Assembly: GCA_965369635.1 (NCBI GenBank)
Contig: CBDURC010000012.1
Location: 1-28,961, forward strand
Origin: UBA3071 sp965369635
GTDB taxonomy: Bacteria; Chloroflexota; Anaerolineae; UBA3071
Length of the DNA: 28,961 nucleotides
Direction of reading: 5' to 3'
The notes beneath the pieces were generated by a model. That model was not told where the DNA came from. It did no database searches and saw only the letters and a program-made list of their open reading frames with translations. Shown here in pieces: positions 22,670 to 28,961 of the stretch (position 1 is the first letter of the stretch; every line of letters starts with the position of its first letter). Position numbers and translations under genes: made by a program.

Positions 22670-22701
22670 CAGATCTAGGAGTTTTGCGGTTGGAGGCAAC
22701 T

Positions 22702-23544
22702 TTGGGTCGCACAAAGATCGTTACCGACAGCAGCGCCTATCTTCGACCTGGAGTGGCTGCTCGTTTGGACATCTCCGTTGTCCCTCAGAACATCCATTTT
22801 GGAGGCGTGACCTACAGGGAGGGCATTGACGTTACTTCCAGGGAGTTTCTTCAGAGGATGGCGGCCACGGCGGAGATGCCGACGGTGTCGGCACCGTCGG
22901 TGGGGACAATGGCCGCGTTGTATGGGCAGCTACACAGCCGGCATGACAAGATAATCTCTTTGCACGTTTCCGGCCGACTGAGTGAAACCTGCGAGGTCGC
23001 GCGAGCTGCTGTGCGGACCCTGTTGGGCCGCTGCGAGATCGTGGTCATGGATTCACTTTCCATCTCCTTTGGCTTGGGTATGCTCGTAGAGGCAGCCGCA
23101 GAGGCGGCGGCTAGTGGGGCCGAAATGGACGAGATCGTGCATCTCATCCGGGGCATGGTCCCCCATGTCTACATGATCTTCCTTGTGGATATCCTCAGGT
23201 ACCTGGAGAGGGAACAGCGGGTCCGCCCATCCCAGGCGGTGCTGGGGACCATGCTGGGCATCAGGCCGCTAGTGACGTTGGAGGACGGCAGACTCCTGCC
23301 CATGGAGAAAGTGCGAACCCGCGCCCTGGGAGTGGAGAAGCTGCTGAGCTTCATCCGCGAGTTCGCGGACATAGAGCAACTGGCCATCATGCAGAGCAGC
23401 TTCAGCGAGCACATGGCCATGCTGCTAGAGGGACTGGAACTGCTCTATCCCGATTGGGACGTTCCTGTATTCACCTACGGCCCATCTGTGGCTGCGCGCC
23501 TGGGACTCAACGCTTTGGGTGTGGCTATCTGCGAGAGAGCTTGA
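22702..23544 (+). CDS. DegV/FakB family fatty-acid-binding protein 1
   Basis: The protein has 280 residues from TTG 22702, which has GGAGG five bases upstream and gives MGRTKIVTDSSAYL. TTG 22690 and TTG 22684 are alternatives, with AGGAG at 22677-22681. Family motifs are VTDSSAYL, GGVTYREGID, PTVSAPSVGTMAALY, SLHVSGRLSET and GIRPLVTLEDGRL. FakB proteins bind a fatty acid and present its carboxylate to FakA. This copy has SAPSVG where the second has SQPAVG, and is only moderately similar to it, so the two may select different acyl chains. It starts 32 nt after fakA. Confidence 0.9.
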   Translation: MGRTKIVTDSSAYLRPGVAARLDISVVPQNIHFGGVTYREGIDVTSREFLQRMAATAEMPTVSAPSVGTMAALYGQLHSRHDKIISLHVSGRLSETCEVARAAVRTLLGRCEIVVMDSLSISFGLGMLVEAAAEAAASGAEMDEIVHLIRGMVPHVYMIFLVDILRYLEREQRVRPSQAVLGTMLGIRPLVTLEDGRLLPMEKVRTRALGVEKLLSFIREFADIEQLAIMQSSFSEHMAMLLEGLELLYPDWDVPVFTYGPSVAARLGLNALGVAICERA

Positions 23545-23551
23545 TTTGCGC

Positions 23552-24391
23552 ATGACTGAGGTACAGGTTATCACCGACAGTTCCACCGATGTTCCGCCTG
23601 ACGTGGCTCGACGTCTGGGGATCACCGTCATCCCCTGCCTGGTGCGCTTCGGGCGGAAGTTCTACCGCGAGGGCGTGGATCTGACACCCCAGGCCTTCTA
23701 TGCGCTCCTGCGCAAGACTCCCGTGGCAACGTCGCAGCCAGCGGTGGGCGTCTTCGAGGAGATCTATCGCCAGGCGGCGGAACGGGACCGGCAGATTATC
23801 TCCATTCATTCGGCGGGTAAGCTGAGCGGCATTTACAACGCAGCCTGCGCAGCGGCGCGAAATCTGCCGCAGGCGGTCATCGAGGTTGTTGACAGTCACT
23901 CTGCTACGCTCGGAGCGGGCCTGCTGAGCGTGGCTGCTGCGGAAGCAGCGCAGAGGGGAGAGTCGCTGGCTTCCATCGCTGACAAGGTGCGGAACATGGT
24001 CGGTCGGGTGCGAGTGTTCGCCGTGTTGGACACTCTGGACTACGTGCGCCGCGGTGGCCGTGTCACCTGGGCCTTAGCAATGGTCGGATCCCTGCTGTCC
24101 ATCAAGCCCCTGGTGATGCTCAGGGAGGGGCAGGTGGACTTGCTGGAACGGCCGCGGACGCTATCTGTCGCCTTGCGTCGTCTCGTGGACAGGGTGGGTG
24201 AACTGGGTGCTTTGGAGCAGATGTGGGTCTTACACACGAGGGCTCCGGAGGCGGCTGAGCGATTGGCCGACATGCTGGTTGGCATCTTCCCCCGCGAGCA
24301 GATGGCAATAGCCGAGGCTGGCGTGGCCATCGCCGCCCATGCTGGGCCTGGGGCCGTGGGTGCAGCTTGTCTCATGAGTAGTGGCCTATGA
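23552..24391 (+). CDS. DegV/FakB family fatty-acid-binding protein 2
   Basis: The 279-residue product starts at ATG 23552 (MTEVQVITDSSTDVP); the ribosome binding site is weak and coupling to the preceding gene, which ends 7 nt upstream, is likely. Motifs are ITDSSTDVPPDVARRLGI, REGVDLTPQAFYALL, VATSQPAVGVFEEIY, IHSAGKLSGIYNAA, VDSHSATLGAG and LDTLDYVRRGGRVTWA. These are closer to the textbook family pattern than in copy 1. It should bind long-chain fatty acids for FakA. Its last bases overlap the recG start (ATGA). Confidence 0.92.
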   Translation: MTEVQVITDSSTDVPPDVARRLGITVIPCLVRFGRKFYREGVDLTPQAFYALLRKTPVATSQPAVGVFEEIYRQAAERDRQIISIHSAGKLSGIYNAACAAARNLPQAVIEVVDSHSATLGAGLLSVAAAEAAQRGESLASIADKVRNMVGRVRVFAVLDTLDYVRRGGRVTWALAMVGSLLSIKPLVMLREGQVDLLERPRTLSVALRRLVDRVGELGALEQMWVLHTRAPEAAERLADMLVGIFPREQMAIAEAGVAIAAHAGPGAVGAACLMSSGL

Positions 24392-26934
24392 CCACTGTTT
24401 TCGAACGTTTGCAGAAGGTGCTGGATCTGGAACGACGCCAGGGCTACCGGAACCGGGCTGTCATCGGTGGCATGGCCAGTTTCGCTGAGCGCTGGGAGGA
24501 GGACGTCCTGGCCGAGGGGGCTGATGCGCAGCAGGAGGCCCTGATCAAGGAGATCGTCGCCCTGCTGAGCGGCTATTCCGAAGTGGAAGATCACGCTGCT
24601 CGTCAGCGCGTCGTCGAGGACGTTCTGGGCAAGGCGGAGCAAGCGGCGCAGCAAGCCGCCGAGGTGCCGTCACTGCCTGCCACTGAGCATCCGACTCCGG
24701 CACAGCCGCCAGAGTTGGAACGGCCCAAGGAGGGGAGAGCCAAGCCCCGCCCCAAGCGGGGCAAGCCCCCCCGCCCGCCCGTGCAGTCCGACGACGAGGA
24801 GGCTAAGCCGGCTGGGCCACCCAGGCGGCCTGCACATCGTCCTTCGCCACCATCTGCTCCGGAGCCCACCGGGCTAGAAGCCCCCGTGACCCGTCTGCCC
24901 GGCGTGGGGCCTCGCAATGCCGAACGGCTGGAACGACTTGGCGTGCGGTCCATTGGCGACCTTCTATATCTGTTCCCTCGCCGCTACGACGACTACAGCA
25001 AGCTGAAGACTATCGACCGCCTTGAGTACGGCGAAGAGGTCACCATCATCGGCAATGTCTGGGACATTCAGAGTCGCAAGGGCCGCCGGCGGCCGATTAC
25101 CATCGTCACTGCCATTGTGGGCGACGCCACCGGTACCATCCAGGTGACCTGGTTCAACCCCTACATCACTCGCCAGTTGCGCCCTGGTCGCACAGTCGTC
25201 CTCAGTGGCAAAGTGAATGAACGTCTGGGCCGGCTGGTAATGGTCTCGCCGGCTTGGGAGCCGTTGGACAAGGAGTTGATCCACACCGGACGGCTGGTCC
25301 CGATCTACCCGCTGACGGAGGGGATCGGCGCACGCGGGCTGCGGCGCTTGATGAAGAAGGCAAAGGATGCCTGGGCCAAGCGCTTGCCGGACCACCTGCC
25401 CTCGACGGTGCGGGAACACGCGGGGCTGCTCTCGCTGGGCAAGGCCATTGAGCAGATTCACTTCCCCGACAATCAGAAGCTGCTGGAGGCGGCACGCCGC
25501 CGCCTGGCCTTCGATGAGTTCTTTCTCATTCAGGTGGGGGCCCTGCGGATGCGACATGTCTGGCGCAGTCAACCCGGTAGGCCTCTGCAGGTTGATCCGG
25601 TGCAACTGGAAGCATACAAGGCTGCCCTGCCTTTCCGTCTGACATCAGCTCAGGAGAGGGCTCTCTCAGACATCGTCGCCGATGTGGCTCAGCCGCAGCC
25701 CATGAACCGCCTGCTGCAGGGAGACGTGGGGTCTGGCAAGACGGCTGTGGCGGCGGCGGCCATGTGGATTGCCGTGTGCGAGGGCGCGCAGGCGGCAATC
25801 ATGGCACCCACAGAGATCCTGGCCGAGCAGCACTACCGCAACCTATCCGTCATCTTTGGGAACCTGCAACACCCGCAACGGCAGGAGCCGCTCCGCATTG
25901 CCCTGCTCATTGGCAGTCTGAAGTCGCGGGAGAAGGCGGCGGCGCAGGCAGCCATTGCCGCTGGCGAGGCGGACATCGCCATCGGTACCCATGCCCTAAT
26001 CCAAAGGGCAGTCAGCTTCCGCGACCTGGCTTTCCTGGTCATTGACGAGCAGCACCGCTTTGGCGTGCGGCAACGGGCTGCGCTGCGACAGAAGGGCTAT
26101 CATCCTCACGTGCTGGTAATGAGCGCCACACCCATTCCCCGCTCGCTGGCTCTGACGCTTTACGGCGATCTGGACGTATCGGTGATCGACGAAATGCCTC
26201 CGGGTCGCCAGGCTATCAAGACCCACCGGCTGCGCCGGAGGGAGCGGGAGCGGGCCTACGCCTTCTTGCGCCGTCAAGTGGAGGAAGGCCGCCAGGCCTT
26301 CATCGTCTGCCCGCTGGTGGAGGAATCGGAGGTCTTGGATGCCAAGGCTGCCGTGGAGGAGCATCAGCGGCTGCAGAAGGAGGTCTTTCCCGACCTTCGC
26401 CTGGGTCTGCTGCACGGTCGCATGAAGGGGGAACAGAAGGAAGCCGTGATGCGGGCCTTCCGCGAGGGCGAGTTGGACATCATCGTCTCCACCTCGGTGG
26501 TGGAGGTGGGCATTGACGTGCCCAATGCCACGGTGATGTTGGTCGAAGGAGCTGAGCGCTTTGGCTTGGCGCAACTGCATCAGTTCCGCGGCCGCGTGGG
26601 GCGGGGTGAGCAGCAATCCTACTGCTTGCTCGTGTCCGATGCGGCGACGGGGGACGCTGCCGAGCGGTTGCAGGCGCTGGAGGAGACCCAGGATGGCTTC
26701 GTGCTGGCCGAGAAGGATCTGGAGTTGCGGGGCCCTGGGGACTTCCTGGGCACTCGCCAGAGTGGCTTGCCTGAATTGAGAATGGCTCAACTGAGCGATC
26801 TGCGCACGCTGGAACTGGCGCGAGCGGAAGCCAAGAAGCTGTTCGAGCGAGATCCTGAGCTGAGACTGCCGGAGCACCGCCTGCTGGCGCGCCAGGTGAC
26901 TCGCTTCTGGCGAGGCCAAAGCGACATCAGCTAG
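24388..26934 (+). CDS. recG: ATP-dependent DNA helicase RecG with long N-terminal extension
   Basis: The 848-residue product is longer than the usual ~690. It overlaps degV by four bases (ATGA). Residues 1-100 form an extra helical region, and about 100-165 a Pro-Lys-Arg-rich linker (RPKEGRAKPRPKRGKPP). The standard protein begins near 167: VTRLPGVGPRNAERLERLGV, then the wedge/OB domain (GEEVTIIGNVWDI). The helicase core has Walker A GDVGSGKT (about 444), DEQHRFGVRQ (about 552), SATPIPRSLALT and the C-terminal QFRGRVGRG. RecG remodels stalled replication forks and Holliday junctions. Linkage to a fatty-acid kinase matches the Bacillus arrangement; any functional tie is unproven. Confidence 0.95.
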   Translation: MTTVFERLQKVLDLERRQGYRNRAVIGGMASFAERWEEDVLAEGADAQQEALIKEIVALLSGYSEVEDHAARQRVVEDVLGKAEQAAQQAAEVPSLPATEHPTPAQPPELERPKEGRAKPRPKRGKPPRPPVQSDDEEAKPAGPPRRPAHRPSPPSAPEPTGLEAPVTRLPGVGPRNAERLERLGVRSIGDLLYLFPRRYDDYSKLKTIDRLEYGEEVTIIGNVWDIQSRKGRRRPITIVTAIVGDATGTIQVTWFNPYITRQLRPGRTVVLSGKVNERLGRLVMVSPAWEPLDKELIHTGRLVPIYPLTEGIGARGLRRLMKKAKDAWAKRLPDHLPSTVREHAGLLSLGKAIEQIHFPDNQKLLEAARRRLAFDEFFLIQVGALRMRHVWRSQPGRPLQVDPVQLEAYKAALPFRLTSAQERALSDIVADVAQPQPMNRLLQGDVGSGKTAVAAAAMWIAVCEGAQAAIMAPTEILAEQHYRNLSVIFGNLQHPQRQEPLRIALLIGSLKSREKAAAQAAIAAGEADIAIGTHALIQRAVSFRDLAFLVIDEQHRFGVRQRAALRQKGYHPHVLVMSATPIPRSLALTLYGDLDVSVIDEMPPGRQAIKTHRLRRRERERAYAFLRRQVEEGRQAFIVCPLVEESEVLDAKAAVEEHQRLQKEVFPDLRLGLLHGRMKGEQKEAVMRAFREGELDIIVSTSVVEVGIDVPNATVMLVEGAERFGLAQLHQFRGRVGRGEQQSYCLLVSDAATGDAAERLQALEETQDGFVLAEKDLELRGPGDFLGTRQSGLPELRMAQLSDLRTLELARAEAKKLFERDPELRLPEHRLLARQVTRFWRGQSDIS

Positions 26935-26981
26935 TCGTCAGATGGATGGGGTGGCTAAGACTTGGAAGTTCGGAGTTTGAA

Positions 26982-27509
26982 GTGACCATCGCAGTCTACC
27001 CAGGCACCTTCGATCCGGTGCACCACGGACACGTGGACATCGCCCAGCGGGCAGCGGCGTTGTTCGGCGAGCTTGTCGTGGGCGTCTACGATCGCCCTTC
27101 CAAGCAGATACTCTTTCCCACAGTAGAGCGCGTGGTCATGTGTCGGGAGGCCTTTGCCGATCTGCCCAACGTGCGGGTCAGCGCCTATCGCGGCCTGACC
27201 GTGGATTTCGCCCGCGAGGTTGGCGCTCAGGTCATCGTGCGAGGTCTGCGTGCCCTTTCGGACTTCGAGTTCGAGTTTCACATGGCGCTGATGAACAAAA
27301 AGCTGGCACCGGACATCGAGTTTGTCTGTCTGATGACCAGTCTGGAATATGCGTATCTCAGCGCCACGACGTTGAAGGAAGTCGCCTTCTTGGGAGGTGA
27401 CATCCGCTCCCTGGCGCCTCCACATGTGCGGGCCGCCTTGAGCCACCGTGTTGAAGCTGCCGGGGACACAGGCGAAGCACCGGCGCCGCTGAGTTCGTTA
27501 GGTGACTGA
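26982..27509 (+). CDS. coaD: Phosphopantetheine adenylyltransferase
   Basis: The 175-residue product starts at GTG 26982, six bases after GGAG, giving MTIAVYPGTFDPVHHGH. The longer frame to 26946 adds unrelated residues. The enzyme joins 4'-phosphopantetheine and ATP to make dephospho-CoA, the fourth step of CoA synthesis. HHGH is the nucleotidyltransferase motif. IVRGLRALSDFEFEFHMALMNKKL and FLMTSLEYAYLS-type segments follow, with SATTLKEVAFLGGDI near the usual ISSTLVKE site. The C-terminus (EAAGDTGEAPAPLSSLGD) extends about 12-15 residues past most homologs. It probably belongs to the recG transcript, with 47 nt between. Confidence 0.95.
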   Translation: MTIAVYPGTFDPVHHGHVDIAQRAAALFGELVVGVYDRPSKQILFPTVERVVMCREAFADLPNVRVSAYRGLTVDFAREVGAQVIVRGLRALSDFEFEFHMALMNKKLAPDIEFVCLMTSLEYAYLSATTLKEVAFLGGDIRSLAPPHVRAALSHRVEAAGDTGEAPAPLSSLGD

Positions 27510-27529
27510 AAGTGGTCGCGTAGAGGGGG

Positions 27530-27985
27530 GTGATTATCATCGAAATCCTACAACTGGTGGATCAGCTTGAAGACCTGCTGAGTGAGAGTTGGCGCATCCC
27601 TCTGACCTCCACTTTGTTGGTGAATGAGGAGGAGTGTCTGCGTATCATTGATCAGTTCCGCGCCTGGCTGCCGGAGGAGTTGAAGCAAGCGCAGCGCATC
27701 AGGCAGGAGAAAAATCGCATCATTGATGAGGCGGATAGGGAAGCCCAGCATATCCTAGCTCAGGTTCGCGCGCTCCCCTGGGATACTTCTTTGCGTCAGA
27801 CAGTCGTTCCAACCACCGGCGAGCGAAGCAAGGCCATCATTGCCGAGGCGGAACGAGAGGCGCAGGTACTGAGGGGTGGTGCAACCAAATACGCTCAGGA
27901 GTCGCTAGAGGGATTGCAGCAGCAACTGGAGACCTTGCTAGACGAAGTGCGCCGCGGAATCGCTCACCTTGAGTCGACCGCGTAA
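27530..27985 (+). CDS. Coiled-coil protein of 151 residues (DivIVA/ATP-synthase-b-like, function unknown)
   Basis: GTG 27530 follows AGAGGGGG closely. The N-terminus (EILQLVDQLEDLLSESWRIPLTSTLLVNEEECLRIIDQFRAWLPEEL) is a compact helical segment. It is followed by long charged heptad-like stretches (AQRIRQEKNRIIDEADREAQHIL and ERSKAIIAEAEREAQVLRGGATKYAQESLEGLQQQL). The AREADREA-type helix resembles the b subunit of ATP synthase and DivIVA-like proteins. There is no membrane segment. I recall such short proteins near coaD and the DUF177 gene in Chloroflexota, but no function is established. It may be a scaffold for division or envelope proteins. Confidence 0.8.
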   Translation: MIIIEILQLVDQLEDLLSESWRIPLTSTLLVNEEECLRIIDQFRAWLPEELKQAQRIRQEKNRIIDEADREAQHILAQVRALPWDTSLRQTVVPTTGERSKAIIAEAEREAQVLRGGATKYAQESLEGLQQQLETLLDEVRRGIAHLESTA

Positions 27986-28135
27986 GCTGCTCTGTCTTCT
28001 GAACACGAGCGGCTCTGGGGCCGTAGCCCGCGGATTGAGAGCTCTCTTGGAGAGGCGCGCGGAGCCAACGCGTCATCGGCGGTCAGGATCTGCCTGAGCC
28101 GACCATTCGGATAGACTTGGGGGTGGTCAGCGGTT

Positions 28136-28164
28136 TTGACACTTTTGTCGGTCTTGCCTATAAT
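28136..28164 (+). promoter_or_regulatory. Consensus sigma70 promoter of the DUF177-rpmF unit
   Basis: TTGACA (28136-28141) and TATAAT (28159-28164) match consensus perfectly with a 17-nt spacer. The start should be near 28171, giving a leader of about 35 nt. The gap upstream (27986-28135) shows only small stems such as CAGG/CCTG near 28086 and no ORF. Confidence 0.92.
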
Positions 28165-28205
28165 GGGGCGCTTGCTGCAGACGCGTGCAGAGAGGGAGAG
28201 TTCAT

Positions 28206-28754
28206 GTGGAAGTGGAATACAATGTAGCTCAGTTGCTGAAGTCCCCCATTGGCGCCACCCAGCACAAGAGCATCGAGGCCGACATTGCAGTCCTGGATGA
28301 GGACATCGAACTCGTTGGCCCTGTGACAGGTCGGGTTTGTCTGCTGCGCACCGACTCTGGCATTTTGGTTCAGGGACGGGTACAGGCCGAGGTGGAACTG
28401 CCTTGCAGCCGCTGCCTCACACTGTCTGTCTTCTCTCTGGCGGCAGCGGTGGAGGAGGAATTCCAGGCCAGTGGGCGGTTCGCCGCCGATAACAGGACCC
28501 CTGACGAGGCAGAAGATAGCGCTCTGGTGATTGATGAGCACCATATACTTGATCTGGGAGAGGTTATTCGCCAGCGATTGCTGCTGGCTCTGCCCATTCG
28601 TCCCGTGTGTCATTCCGATTGCGCTGGTCTGTGTTCTTTATGCGGCCAGAATCTGAACGAGGGACCATGTGAGTGTACCGAAAGAGAAAACCCCCGCTGG
28701 AGCGTGCTGCAGCGATTGCGGTTCAGCGAAGAATCAGGAAAAGGAGTGGATTGA
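28206..28754 (+). CDS. DUF177/YceD-family protein (23S rRNA accumulation protein)
   Basis: The protein has 182 residues from GTG 28206, preceded by GGAGAG; GTG 28185 is a less likely start. It begins MEVEYNVAQLLKSPIGATQHKSIEAD, and has VTGRVCLLRTDSGILVQGRVQAEVELPCSRCL and FQASGRF. The C-terminal zinc-like cysteines are RPVCHSDCAGLCSLCGQNLNEGPCEC, with the usual W-L ending. YceD in E. coli supports 23S rRNA accumulation and is co-transcribed with rpmF; the same order holds here. There is no membrane or signal segment. Confidence 0.92.
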   Translation: MEVEYNVAQLLKSPIGATQHKSIEADIAVLDEDIELVGPVTGRVCLLRTDSGILVQGRVQAEVELPCSRCLTLSVFSLAAAVEEEFQASGRFAADNRTPDEAEDSALVIDEHHILDLGEVIRQRLLLALPIRPVCHSDCAGLCSLCGQNLNEGPCECTERENPRWSVLQRLRFSEESGKGVD

Positions 28755-28757
28755 CCT

Positions 28758-28952
28758 ATGCCAGTACCGAAGCGTAAAACATCCAAAGCCCGGCGAGACA
28801 GGCGGCGAGCGCACGATGCCATCAAGCCGCTGAATCTGGTACCTTGCCCAACCTGCCATCAACTGCGTCCCCCGCATCAGGTCTGCCCTCACTGCGGTAG
28901 CTATCGGGGTCAAGAGGTGGTAAAGATCAAGGAGAAGAAGAAGAAGGAGTAG
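28758..28952 (+). CDS. rpmF: 50S ribosomal protein L32, zinc-ribbon form
   Basis: The 64-residue product starts at ATG 28758, three bases after the DUF177 stop, with AAAAGGAG upstream. MPVPKRKTSKARRDRRRAHDA is diagnostic of L32. Two CxxC pairs (CPTC and CPHC) form a zinc ribbon. A lysine-rich tail (KIKEKKKKE) ends it. The plus-strand unit probably continues beyond the window. Confidence 0.97.
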   Translation: MPVPKRKTSKARRDRRRAHDAIKPLNLVPCPTCHQLRPPHQVCPHCGSYRGQEVVKIKEKKKKE

Positions 28953-28961
28953 TGAGCCTCA

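Noticed and set aside
21335..22714. 459-codon minus-strand ORF opposite fakA
   Set aside because: It is an antisense shadow of FakA, with His-rich composition typical of reversed high-GC codons.
27986..28135. Search for tRNA or terminator in the gap before the DUF177 promoter
   Set aside because: Only short stems without a T-run and no cloverleaf were seen.

Overview
The window is high-GC DNA that looks like a Chloroflexota chromosome, probably of the Anaerolineae/Thermoflexia kind. This assignment is an inference from gene content. Exported proteins carry Thr-Pro linkers and a YLPLILK-type motif. There are LysM and NGxFE-domain surface proteins, a TrmFO, zinc-ribbon forms of L28 and L32, and the Asp23-like/FakA/DegV/RecG block. 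No tRNA, rRNA, CRISPR array, transposase or phage gene was seen.

Region 1 (1-5141) is a plus-strand cassette of exported proteins. It begins with the 3' end of a truncated paralog. Then come a CSLREA-like/beta-helix protein, an 801-residue protein with 31 in-register decapeptides, and a short Thr-Pro protein. The truncated gene and the last gene end in near-identical 3' sequence and terminators, so the block looks built by duplication. Region 2 (5142-5830) is a gene graveyard: a minus-strand remnant joining a shrunken comM to a BNR/Asp-box protein, broken by a 14-bp duplication. Region 3 (5831-9422) holds an HD-domain protein behind a strong promoter, an NHL-repeat lipoprotein and miaB.

Region 4 (9457-13627) holds two minus-strand LysM surface proteins. 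One has LysM at both ends around six SdrD-B-like repeats with unusual cysteine placement. The other has two NGNFEGG domains and one LysM. Region 5 (13786-19963) is mostly RNA modification and envelope metabolism: trmFO (-), an unrecognised protein (+), a UbiA-family prenyltransferase (-), tlyA, a HAD phosphatase and rlmN (all +). The ubiA and tlyA promoters are divergent. A nested ~216-bp foldback lies between the HAD gene and rlmN.

Region 6 (20044-28952) starts with rpmB (-). Opposite it runs a long plus-strand gene string: Asp23-like, fakA, degV, degV, recG, coaD and a coiled-coil protein. A second unit, DUF177-rpmF, follows behind a perfect consensus promoter. The arrangement resembles the Bacillus rpmB-yloU-yloV-recG neighbourhood. 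FakA and two DegV/FakB paralogs together suggest a fatty-acid kinase that activates free fatty acids.

Sigma70-type promoters with exactly 17-nt spacers are common here. Those before tlyA, rlmN and a possible 21-codon ORF at 20080 lie so close to the start codon that the mRNAs should be leaderless or nearly so.
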